Below are positions 16,154-23,302 of a DNA stretch of 64,000 nt, in pieces. Position numbers and translations under genes: made by a program. The notes beneath the pieces were generated by a model, which saw nothing but the letters and a program-made list of their open reading frames with translations, did no database searches and was not told the DNA's origin. Positions within the stretch are counted from its first letter, which is position 1. Each line of letters opens with the position of its first letter. Origin of the DNA: Aquabacterium sp. J223 (GTDB lineage: Bacteria > Pseudomonadota > Gammaproteobacteria > Burkholderiales > Burkholderiaceae_C); contig NZ_CP088297.1 of NCBI RefSeq assembly GCF_024666615.1, forward strand, positions 3,762,501-3,826,500, read 5' to 3'.

Positions 16154-16846
16154 TCAGGGGGTCGCCGGGCCGCTGGCCGCGCCGCGCGGCGCCTGCCCCA
16201 GCGCGTGGCGCCGCGGCAGGTCGCGCACCCACTCGGCCGGGATGGCGAAGTTGAGGTTCTGCGCATCGCCCACCACCGAGCCGATGGTGGTCAGGCCGAT
16301 CAGCCGGCCCTGGTCGTCGAAGAGACCACCGCCGCTGGAGCCGCCGCTGATGGCCGCGGAGGTCTGCAGCAGCACGGTCTGCTGGCGGTCGTTGCGGCGG
16401 ATGGAGGACAGCAGGCCGGCGCTCATCGTCAGGTCCAGGCCCTTCGGGTTGCCGATGGCATAGACCGGCTGGCCGACCTGCAGCTGAGCGCTGTCGACCA
16501 GTTCGACCGCCGGCGCCGCGAGGCCGGGCACCTGCAGCCGGCACACGTCGCGCGGCGGGTCCCACTGCACCAGCCGCGCCGGCAGCGGCCGGCCGCCCTC
16601 GCGCCGCACCGTCACCCGGCGCGCCTTGGCCAGCACATGGCAGTTGGTGACCAGCGCCTCGGTCTCGACCACCACGCCGCTGCCCAGGCCCAGCGGCAGG
16701 TTGTCGGCGTCGTAGGTCTGCACCCGCCACACGCTGGGCGCCGCCTTGGCGTAGAGCTCGGTGGGCGACAGCGGCTGCGTCGAGGCGGTGCCCACCCCCA
16801 CTGACCACAGCATCCCGGCCACCCAGGCGGCATGGCGGCGCGCCAT
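16154..16846 (-). CDS. Trypsin-like serine protease (S1/Deg-type)
   Basis: A 230-residue secreted protease-like protein with a short signal sequence (HAAWVAGMLWSVGVGTASTQ). The catalytic triad can be read as His70 in LVTNCHVL, Asp100 in DPPRDVC and Ser171 in AAISGGSSGGGLFD. The oxyanion-hole sequence is GGSSGG rather than the common GNSGG. There is no PDZ domain, and the length (about 200 mature residues) is that of a bare protease domain. Its ATG overlaps the stop of the lipoprotein gene upstream (ATGA), so the two are coupled and may work together in envelope quality control or maturation. Substrate unknown. Confidence 0.85.
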   Translation of the reverse strand: MARRHAAWVAGMLWSVGVGTASTQPLSPTELYAKAAPSVWRVQTYDADNLPLGLGSGVVVETEALVTNCHVLAKARRVTVRREGGRPLPARLVQWDPPRDVCRLQVPGLAAPAVELVDSAQLQVGQPVYAIGNPKGLDLTMSAGLLSSIRRNDRQQTVLLQTSAAISGGSSGGGLFDDQGRLIGLTTIGSVVGDAQNLNFAIPAEWVRDLPRRHALGQAPRGAASGPATP

Positions 16847-17499
16847 CACCGGCCGCCCTCGATCAGGCCCTTCAGGTCGTCGGCGGTGGCGTTGGGCCGC
16901 AGCACCGCGTCGTCGCCCGCCGCGCCGGCCTGCGCCAGCTGGGCCAGTGGCGACTGCGCCAGCGGCAGGCAGCGGGCGCCGGTGCCCAGCGGGTTGCGGC
17001 GGCGGGCGCCGGCGTCGGGGCGGATGCGTTCGGGGTCGGTCATGTCCAGCACGCCGGCGACGCAGCCCTGCGCGGTCTCGCTGCCGCTCAGCAGGTAGGT
17101 GCGGCCGGCCTGGGGGGTGAAGGTCCAGCGCACCGGGCAGGCGCCCTGGCCCGGCTTGACCAGCACGAACTCCAGCGTGGTCAGCCGGCCGGCGGCGAGC
17201 AGCGTGCTGTCCGGGTGCTTGCCGGCGCTGCCGGAGCCGATGGTGCGCACGCCGGTGCACTGCTCGGGGTCGTCGTAGACGGTGACGGCATAGACCCGGC
17301 CGGCCGGCAGCGTGCCGCGCATGACCAGCCGCGCGGTGGGCCCGGTGGCGGGGGCCGAGTAGGCGGGCAGCGACGGGGTGGCCGGTGGTGCGGTCGGGGG
17401 TGCGGCGCAGCCGCCCAGCAGCCCGGCCGCGCCGGCCAGCCAGGCAAGGTGGGCGGGCGGCGCACCGCCGGACGGCCGGTTGCTGCGCTGCCCACCCAT
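16846..17499 (-). CDS. Hypothetical lipoprotein coupled to protease
   Basis: A 217-residue predicted lipoprotein with the lipobox LLGGC after a hydrophobic stretch (LAWLAGAAGLLGG). A Pro/Ala/Thr-rich linker follows, then a domain with short beta-strand-like segments (ARLVMRGTLPAGRVYAVTVY, RWTFTPQAGRTYLLSG) and several cysteines. I do not recognise the family. The ATG at 17499 is taken; a GTG at 17529 would add ten residues. Its stop codon is within the ATGA shared with the protease start, so it is the upstream gene of a two-gene operon. The 76 bp between it and cioB hold nothing recognisable. Confidence 0.65.
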   Translation of the reverse strand: MGGQRSNRPSGGAPPAHLAWLAGAAGLLGGCAAPPTAPPATPSLPAYSAPATGPTARLVMRGTLPAGRVYAVTVYDDPEQCTGVRTIGSGSAGKHPDSTLLAAGRLTTLEFVLVKPGQGACPVRWTFTPQAGRTYLLSGSETAQGCVAGVLDMTDPERIRPDAGARRRNPLGTGARCLPLAQSPLAQLAQAGAAGDDAVLRPNATADDLKGLIEGGR

Positions 17500-17575
17500 C
17501 GTCGCCGTCGTGCTCCCGTCTGACCTCACGACCGCAGTGTAGGACCCGGGGCGGCACGCCGATCCGCCGCCGCGA

Positions 17576-18571
17576 TCAGCCGTAGGTGAGCGCCCCGGCC
17601 TTGCCCCAGAACACCCGGTAGGAAAACACGGTGTAGGCGGCGATCGCCGGCACGGTGATGGCGGTGCCCACCGCGATGACGGCCAGCGACTCGGTCGCGC
17701 TGGCGGCCTGCCACAGCGTCAGCCGGTCCATCACCACGAAGGGGTAGAGGCTGTAGGCCAGGCCGATGGCGCCGAGCAGGAACACCGCCACCACGCCGGC
17801 GAAGGGCAGCGCGCACCAGCGGCCCAGCACCTGCGGGCGGCCGAGCACCCAGCGCACCGCCAGCAGCGCGCCGACGGTGGCCAGCGGGATGGGCAGCAGC
17901 GCGATCAGCGCCGGCATGGCGAACCAGCGCTCGCGCACCGTCTCGCTGACCAGCGGCGTCGCCAGCGAGATCAGGCCCATGCCGAGCACCAGCGGCCACC
18001 AGGCCAGCTTGGCCCAGTCCACCGCGCGGCGCTGCAGGTCGCCCTCGGTCTTGAGGATCAGCCAGCAGGCGCCGAGCAGCACGTACGCCGCCGGCAGGCA
18101 CAGCGCGATGGCGGCGGCGAAGCAGGTGAAGCCCCAGCCGCTCTCGAAGCCGGTGATGTAGCGGCCGAGCATCCAGCCCTGGGCCAGCGCGGCCAGCGCC
18201 GAACCGGCGGCGAAGGCACGGTTCCACAGCGGCTTGTGGCGGTCGCGCGCCTTGACGCGGAAGTCGAAGGCGACGCCGCGCAGCACCAGCCCGAGCAGCA
18301 TCAGCGCCACCGGCAGGTACAGCGCCTGCAGCACGACGCCGTGCGCCTTAGGAAAGGCCACCAGCAGGATGCCCACGCCCAGCACCAGCCAGGTCTCGTT
18401 GGCGTCCCAGAAGGGGCCGATGGAGGCCACCATCACGTCCTTGTCGGCGTCGTCGGCGCGCGGCAGCAGCAGGCCGACGCCGAGGTCGAAGCCGTCGAGC
18501 ACCACGTAGACCAGCATGGACAGGCCCATCAGGGCCATGAAGACCACGGGAAGCGCATAGGACCAGGTCAT
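17576..18571 (-). CDS. cioB: Cytochrome bd-type quinol oxidase subunit II
   Basis: A 331-residue, strongly hydrophobic protein with eight or nine membrane helices, matching CydB/CioB. Family signatures are the N-terminal YVVLDGFDLGVGLLLP, then IGPFWDANETWLVLGVG and the YSLYPFVVMDRLTLWQAA segment near the end. Together with subunit I it forms the inner-membrane oxidase that reduces oxygen to water with quinol, without proton pumping. The stop of cioA and the start of cioB are one base apart, so they are co-transcribed and probably translationally coupled. The gene symbol follows the short-Q-loop (CIO) type inferred from the partner subunit; cydB is equally valid. No small CydX-like ORF was seen after it. 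Confidence 0.92.
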   Translation of the reverse strand: MTWSYALPVVFMALMGLSMLVYVVLDGFDLGVGLLLPRADDADKDVMVASIGPFWDANETWLVLGVGILLVAFPKAHGVVLQALYLPVALMLLGLVLRGVAFDFRVKARDRHKPLWNRAFAAGSALAALAQGWMLGRYITGFESGWGFTCFAAAIALCLPAAYVLLGACWLILKTEGDLQRRAVDWAKLAWWPLVLGMGLISLATPLVSETVRERWFAMPALIALLPIPLATVGALLAVRWVLGRPQVLGRWCALPFAGVVAVFLLGAIGLAYSLYPFVVMDRLTLWQAASATESLAVIAVGTAITVPAIAAYTVFSYRVFWGKAGALTYG

Positions 18572-18572
18572 C

Positions 18573-19979
18573 TCAGCGGCCCTCCGGCGCCGGCTTCAGC
18601 GGCCGCTTGGCGTCGGCGCCGTCCTCGGCGACCGCGGCCACCGCCTCGGCGGAGTGGACCGGCTGCGACTTCGCCTCGGCGGTGTGTTCGGCCAGGTACT
18701 TGAGCACGGTGACGTAGGCCACGATGAGCGCCAGGTACAGCGTGACGTAGCCGGCCAGCGTGAGCGCGATGTGCGGCGCCGGTGTGGTGGTGACGACGTC
18801 GGCGGTGCGCAGCAGGCCGTGGACGATGAAGGGCTGGCGGCCGATCTCGGTGACGTACCAGCCGGCCAGCGTGGCCACCCAGCCGGAGAAGGTCATGCCG
18901 GCCAGGCCCCACAGCAGCGGCCGCGGCAGGCGGTCGGGCCGCCATTGCGCGCGGCGGTACAGCCACCAGCCGCCCCAGCTGACGGCCAGCATCAGCAGGC
19001 CGGTGCCCACCATCACGCGGAAGCCCCAGAACAGCGGCGCCACCGGCGGGTGCACGCCCTCGAACTCGTCGAGGCCGCGGATCTCGGCGTCCAGCGAATG
19101 GCCGAGGATGAGGCTGGCCGCCTTGGGGATGCCGAGGGCGAAGCGGTTCTCGCGTGCCGCCTCGTCCGGCCAGCCGAAGAGCAGCAGCGGCGCGCCGCGT
19201 TCGGTCTTCCAGATGCCCTCCATCGCGGCGATCTTCTGCGGCTGGTGCTCCAGCGTGTTGAGCCCGTGCAAGTCGCCGACGAAGATCTGCACCGGGATGA
19301 CCAGCGCGGCCACGGTGAGGCCGGTGCGCAGCACCCGGCCGGTGGCGGCGTCGGCGGTGCCTTTGAGCAGCTGCCAGGCGCACAGCCCGCACAGCAGGAA
19401 GGACGCCGTGAGGAACGACGCCAGCAGCATGTGCGTGAAGCGGTAGGGGAAGGACGGGTTGAAGATCACCGCCCACCACGACCGCACGAAGAACTCGCCA
19501 TTGAGGACCTCGTGCCCGGCCGGGGTCTGCATCCAGGAGTTGAGCGCGAGGATCCAGAAGGCGCTCATCGTGGTGCCGAAGGCGACCAGGAAGGTGGCCA
19601 GGAAGTGCACCCGCTCCGACACCCGGCCGCTGCCGAACAGCATCACGCCGAGGAAGGTGGCCTCGAGGAAGAAGGCGGTCAGCACCTCGTAGCCCAGCAG
19701 CGGCCCGGCCACGTTGCCCACCTTCTCCATGAAGCCGGGCCAGTTGGTGCCGAACTGGAAGCTCATGGTGATGCCGCTGACCACGCCGAGCGCGAAGCTG
19801 AGCGCGAACACCTTGGTCCAGAAGCGCCACGCCGCCAGCCAGGCCTCGTCGCGGGTGCGCAGCCAGCGCCAGCGGAAGAAGAGCAGCAGCCAGCCCAGCG
19901 CGATGGTGATGGTCGGGAACAGGATGTGGAAGCTGATGTTGGCCGCGAACTGCAGGCGCGACAGGATGAGCGGGTCCAT
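18573..19979 (-). CDS. cioA: Cytochrome bd-type quinol oxidase subunit I
   Basis: A 468-residue CydA/CioA protein. The haem b595 ligand is His18 in ANISFHILFP. A second haem ligand is in YRFTHMLLASF, and GWYVTEIGRQPFIVHGLLRT is the highly conserved quinol-site and helix region. The protein is shorter than E. coli CydA (about 522 residues) and lacks a long Q-loop, which is typical of the cyanide-insensitive CIO subgroup. It forms the catalytic subunit with the next gene. A GbsR/MarR-type regulator lies 23 bp upstream on the same strand, so oxidase expression is probably tied to it. The C-terminus is Lys/Glu-rich and charged (EDGADAKRPLKPAPEG). Confidence 0.92.
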   Translation of the reverse strand: MDPLILSRLQFAANISFHILFPTITIALGWLLLFFRWRWLRTRDEAWLAAWRFWTKVFALSFALGVVSGITMSFQFGTNWPGFMEKVGNVAGPLLGYEVLTAFFLEATFLGVMLFGSGRVSERVHFLATFLVAFGTTMSAFWILALNSWMQTPAGHEVLNGEFFVRSWWAVIFNPSFPYRFTHMLLASFLTASFLLCGLCAWQLLKGTADAATGRVLRTGLTVAALVIPVQIFVGDLHGLNTLEHQPQKIAAMEGIWKTERGAPLLLFGWPDEAARENRFALGIPKAASLILGHSLDAEIRGLDEFEGVHPPVAPLFWGFRVMVGTGLLMLAVSWGGWWLYRRAQWRPDRLPRPLLWGLAGMTFSGWVATLAGWYVTEIGRQPFIVHGLLRTADVVTTTPAPHIALTLAGYVTLYLALIVAYVTVLKYLAEHTAEAKSQPVHSAEAVAAVAEDGADAKRPLKPAPEGR

Positions 19980-20002
19980 GGCGGTTCCTCGCGTTCAGGC
20001 GT

Positions 20003-20548
20003 TCAGGCGGTCTTGCCCTTGCCGGCGAAGCTGAGCAGCTTCTGCACCTTGCTGCCCATCTTCATCAGCTGCGCCAGCGTCTTCGCGTCCAGGCGCTGGA
20101 CGTCGTCGAACCAGGTGGTCATCAGCTCGATCAGGTCGTGCATGCCCTTCATGCGCTCCTGGGCGAAGCGGTCCTCGTCGGTGGTCGGCGCGTCGAGCAG
20201 CGCGTTGCGCAGCATCGACAGTGTCGGCTCGATCTCGCGCCGGCGGCGTTCTTCGGCCAAGGTGCGGAAGACCTCCCAGGCATCGCCCGGGGCCTCGAAG
20301 TACTCGCGCCGGTCGCCCGGCAGGTGCTTCAGGCGGACCAGCCGCCAGGCCTGAAGTTCCTTCAGGCCCATGCTGACGTTCGAGCGCGAGAACTCCAGCG
20401 ACTCGGCGATCTCGTCGGCGTTCAACGGCCGCGGCGAGACGAAGATCAGCGCGTAGATCTGCCCCACCGTGCGGTTGATGCCCCAGCGGCTGCCCATCTC
20501 GCCGAAGTGGGAGACGAAGCTGTGGACGAGGGGCGAGAGGGCGGGCAT
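20003..20548 (-). CDS. GbsR/MarR-family transcriptional regulator
   Basis: A 181-residue winged-helix regulator. The segment GINRTVGQIYALIFVSPRPL followed by NADEIAESLEFSRSNVSMGL is the GbsR-type helix-turn-helix; WRLVRLKHLPGDRREYFEAP is the wing. The C-terminal half is helical (dimerisation). It is the first gene of the minus-strand unit that continues into cioA 23 bp later, so it is likely to control the oxidase genes and itself. A palindrome 49-66 bp upstream of its start is a candidate binding site. Its signal could be oxygen, redox or an osmolyte; GbsR itself answers to choline, but nothing here shows that. Confidence 0.82.
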   Translation of the reverse strand: MPALSPLVHSFVSHFGEMGSRWGINRTVGQIYALIFVSPRPLNADEIAESLEFSRSNVSMGLKELQAWRLVRLKHLPGDRREYFEAPGDAWEVFRTLAEERRRREIEPTLSMLRNALLDAPTTDEDRFAQERMKGMHDLIELMTTWFDDVQRLDAKTLAQLMKMGSKVQKLLSFAGKGKTA

Positions 20549-20582
20549 GGCACAGGCGTCGGCACGTCGTTTCGACGCGCCG

Positions 20583-20616
20583 CGATCCTATGCTGATTTC
20601 AGAAATTCCTGAAACT
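20583..20616 (-). promoter_or_regulatory. Candidate promoter and palindromic operator of the regulator/cioAB unit
   Basis: TTTCAG (20597-20602) and CTGAAA (20609-20614) form a perfect inverted repeat around AAATTC, an AT-rich island in GC-rich DNA. Read on the minus strand, TTCAGG, 17 bp, TAGGAT form a possible -35/-10 pair, so the palindrome would sit inside the promoter. This fits autorepression by the MarR-type regulator. The -35 match is weak. Confidence 0.5.
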
Positions 20617-20648
20617 TCAGGCCCGTCCGGCGACAGGCCGGGAGGGTT

Positions 20649-21992
20649 TCAGGGCGCGGCGGGACCGTCCAGCGGCGGCAGGCCCAACGCGGCGCCGAGG
20701 CCGCCGCCCAGCGACAGCAGCCGCAGGCGCGACAGCAGCACCCGCTGGTCGTTCTCGGCCTGTCGCTGCTCGGCCGCGAAGCGCTGGTCGCGCAGGTCCA
20801 TCAGCTGCAGCAGGCTGCGGCGGCCGGCCTCGTACTGCAGTTCGCTGGCGTTGACGACCACCGCCAGGCTGTCGACCTGGCGCTGCAGCAGCGGCACCGC
20901 CTCCTCCGCCTGCGCCAGCCGCAGCCGCACGCCGCCGGCCTCGACCTGCACCGCCAGCGCCACGCGCTCGGCCTCGGCGGCTGCGGCCGCGGCCCGGTGC
21001 AGCGCCTCGTCGCGGCGTGCACCGGCCTCGCCGCCCAGCGGCACCTCGTAGGTCAGGCCGACGGACCAGCTGCCCTGCGTGGTGGTGGTCGGCAGCGGCC
21101 GCGTGTTCTCCGACAGCCGCCGGCGCAGGTCGAGGTCCAGCTTCGGCAGGTAGTCGGCCGCCACCGGCCCCGGGCGCCTGCGCGCCGCCTCGGCCCGCAG
21201 GGCGGCGGCCCGGTGCGCCGGGCCCGCCTGCGGCGCCTGCTCGGCCAGGCGGGCCGCCTCGTCGGCGGACAGCCGTGGGGCGTCGAACCGCGCCGGGGTG
21301 ATCCGCGCGCCGGCCGGCTCGCCGAGCAGCAGCGCCAGCTTCAGCCGGGCGGCGGCCAGGTCGGCGAGCAGCGTGTCGTGCGCCACGCGGGCGTTGACCA
21401 GGCCGGAGGCGGCCAGTTGCAGGTCGGCCTCCGACCCCCTGCCCGCCTGCGCCTGGCGCACCACCAGCCCGCTGAGCCGCTGCACCTCGTCGAGCCGCTG
21501 GCTGGAGCGCTGCAGCACGCGCTGCAGGCGCAGCACGTCGGCCGCGGCTTCGGCCAGGCGCTCCACCGCCTCGTCGCGGGCGCGCTGCGCCTCCACGCGC
21601 GCGGCGTCGCGCTCCAGCGCGGTGGCCTCGATCAGGCTCTTGTCGGCCAGGCCGTTGAACAGGTTCCAGCGCAGGGTGGCCTCGCTGCGCTCGCGGCGTC
21701 GGTCCACCGGCTGGCCAAGGTCCACGTCGCTCGACTGGCCGCGGGTGACGGTCACGCCGGCACGGGGGTACAGCCGCGAACGCGCCTGCACCCACTGGGC
21801 TTCGGCCGCTTCGGCCTGTTCGCGCGCGGCACGCCACTGCGAATCGCGGGCCAGGCCGCGCGACACCAGCTCCGGCCAGGGCAGGCCGTCGGCCGCGGAC
21901 ACGGGCTGTGCCGACGTCACGCCGGTCGCACCGCCCCACAACGCCAGGCTCAACGCCAGGCAGCGCACGGCGCTCGGTCGAAGGCGGCGCAT
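20649..21992 (-). CDS. TolC-family outer membrane protein of type I secretion
   Basis: A 447-residue TolC-like outer membrane efflux protein with a signal peptide (RCLALSLALWGGATGVTSAQ). It has two repeats of the helical-barrel fold. The first has EAAEAQWVQARSRLYPRAGV and TLRWNLFNGLADKSLIEA; the second has PVAADYLPKLDLDLRRRLSE and WSVGLTYEVPLGGEAGARRD. It would form the trans-periplasmic channel that connects to the HlyD and ABC proteins encoded just upstream. Its ATG overlaps the stop of the hlyD-like gene (ATGA). A weak CCGGC/GCCGG hairpin lies just after its stop. Confidence 0.87.
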   Translation of the reverse strand: MRRLRPSAVRCLALSLALWGGATGVTSAQPVSAADGLPWPELVSRGLARDSQWRAAREQAEAAEAQWVQARSRLYPRAGVTVTRGQSSDVDLGQPVDRRRERSEATLRWNLFNGLADKSLIEATALERDAARVEAQRARDEAVERLAEAAADVLRLQRVLQRSSQRLDEVQRLSGLVVRQAQAGRGSEADLQLAASGLVNARVAHDTLLADLAAARLKLALLLGEPAGARITPARFDAPRLSADEAARLAEQAPQAGPAHRAAALRAEAARRRPGPVAADYLPKLDLDLRRRLSENTRPLPTTTTQGSWSVGLTYEVPLGGEAGARRDEALHRAAAAAAEAERVALAVQVEAGGVRLRLAQAEEAVPLLQRQVDSLAVVVNASELQYEAGRRSLLQLMDLRDQRFAAEQRQAENDQRVLLSRLRLLSLGGGLGAALGLPPLDGPAAP

Positions 21993-23302
21993 CAGCGTTC
22001 CTGCAGCGCGGCGTCCAGCGTCTTCAACACCGGCTTGAGCAGGTACTGCAGCACGCTGCGCTTGGCGGTGAGGATGCTGGCGTCCACCGGCATGCCGGGC
22101 TGCAGCGCCAGGCGCTGGCCGTGGTGTTCGAGCTGCGCGCGTTCGGTGCGCAGCTGCACCTCGTAGTAGGGCTGCTTGTTCTCGTCCAGCAGCGTGTCCG
22201 CGCCCACCCGTTCGACCACCGCGGGCAGCTTGCCGTAGACCGCGTCGTCGAAGGGCAGCACGCGCAGCACCGCCTTCTGGCCGGCGTGCAGGAAGCCGAT
22301 GTCCGCCGGCTTGACGCGCGCGGTGACGCTCATGCCGCCGTCGTCCGGCACGATCTCCAGGATGGGGGCGCCGGGGGCGGCGACGCCGTTGCGGGTGGGG
22401 ATGAGGACGCGGTTGACGATGCCGTCCATCGGCGAGACGAGCTCGCGGCGCTCCAGCCGCTCCTCGCGACCCTTGAGGGTCTGGCCCATCACCGCCGCGC
22501 GCGACTCCAGCTCGGCGCGCTGCGTGCTCCACTGCGCCCGGTAGCGCGCCAGCGTGGCGCCCGCCTGGGCACGGGCCTCGGCCAGCGCGGCGTTCAGCCG
22601 CGGCACCGCCTGGCGCAGCGTGTCCAGCTCGCCGCGCTGGGAGACCAGCCGCTGCTGCGCGGTCAGGTAGTCGGCACGGCTGCCCGCGCCTTCGCGGAAC
22701 AGCCGGTCCTCGATGGCGTGGCTTTCCTCGGTGACGCGCAGCGACTGCTGCAGCGCGTCGATGCGCGTGCGCGTCTCGGCCAGCTCGGCCTCCTGCCGGT
22801 GCACCGCCTCCTGCGCCGCCTGCTGGGCGCGCAGCGCCTCCTCGCGGGCCTCCTGCCACAGCCGCCGTTCCTCGCGCACCAGCTCGGGCGCCTCCCGTTC
22901 CAGGGCGGGGTCGAAGCGTGGCGGCGCGCCGGCCAGCAGCGCGTCGGCGCGGGTGCGGGCCGCGGACAGGCCGAGCAGCGTGAGCCGGCTCTCGCCGCGC
23001 TCGGCGTCGTACTGCGCGCGGTCCAGCCGCACCAGCGGCTGGCCCCGGCGCACCGCCTGGCCCGGCTGCACCAGCAGCTCGCGCACGATGCCACCCTCCA
23101 GGCTCTGCAGCTCCTGCACCCGGCTGGGGGCGACCACGGCGCCGCGCGCCTGCACCGACACGTCCAGCTGCGCCCAGGCCATCCACCCCACGCCGACGGC
23201 GAGGAAGGCGGCCAGCACGCCGGTCAGCCACAGCGCCGCCCGGCGCGGACCGGCATCGAGGTCGGCCTGCAGCACGCCGGCCGGCGACGCGAGCGCGTTC
23301 AT
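21992..23302 (-). CDS. HlyD-family type I secretion adaptor
   Basis: A 436-residue membrane fusion protein of type I secretion. It has one N-terminal membrane helix (residues about 22-45, ALWLTGVLAAFLAVGVGW) and then the beta-barrel/lipoyl start (QARGAVVAPSRVQELQSLEG, GIVRELLVQPGQAVRRGQPL). A long Gln/Glu/Arg-rich coiled-coil hairpin follows (about residues 110-290), then the return lipoyl half and the C-terminal HlyD signature PYYEVQLRTERAQLEHHGQ and LQPGMPVDASILTAKRSVLQ. It bridges the inner-membrane ABC transporter to the TolC-like protein. Both ends overlap the neighbouring genes by ATGA, so the three secretion genes form one coupled operon. Confidence 0.92.
   Translation of the reverse strand: MNALASPAGVLQADLDAGPRRAALWLTGVLAAFLAVGVGWMAWAQLDVSVQARGAVVAPSRVQELQSLEGGIVRELLVQPGQAVRRGQPLVRLDRAQYDAERGESRLTLLGLSAARTRADALLAGAPPRFDPALEREAPELVREERRLWQEAREEALRAQQAAQEAVHRQEAELAETRTRIDALQQSLRVTEESHAIEDRLFREGAGSRADYLTAQQRLVSQRGELDTLRQAVPRLNAALAEARAQAGATLARYRAQWSTQRAELESRAAVMGQTLKGREERLERRELVSPMDGIVNRVLIPTRNGVAAPGAPILEIVPDDGGMSVTARVKPADIGFLHAGQKAVLRVLPFDDAVYGKLPAVVERVGADTLLDENKQPYYEVQLRTERAQLEHHGQRLALQPGMPVDASILTAKRSVLQYLLKPVLKTLDAALQER

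Noticed and set aside
20627-20641. CCGGC/GCCGG hairpin after the TolC-like gene as a terminator
   Set aside because: Only 5 bp and no T-tract; too weak to list as a feature.
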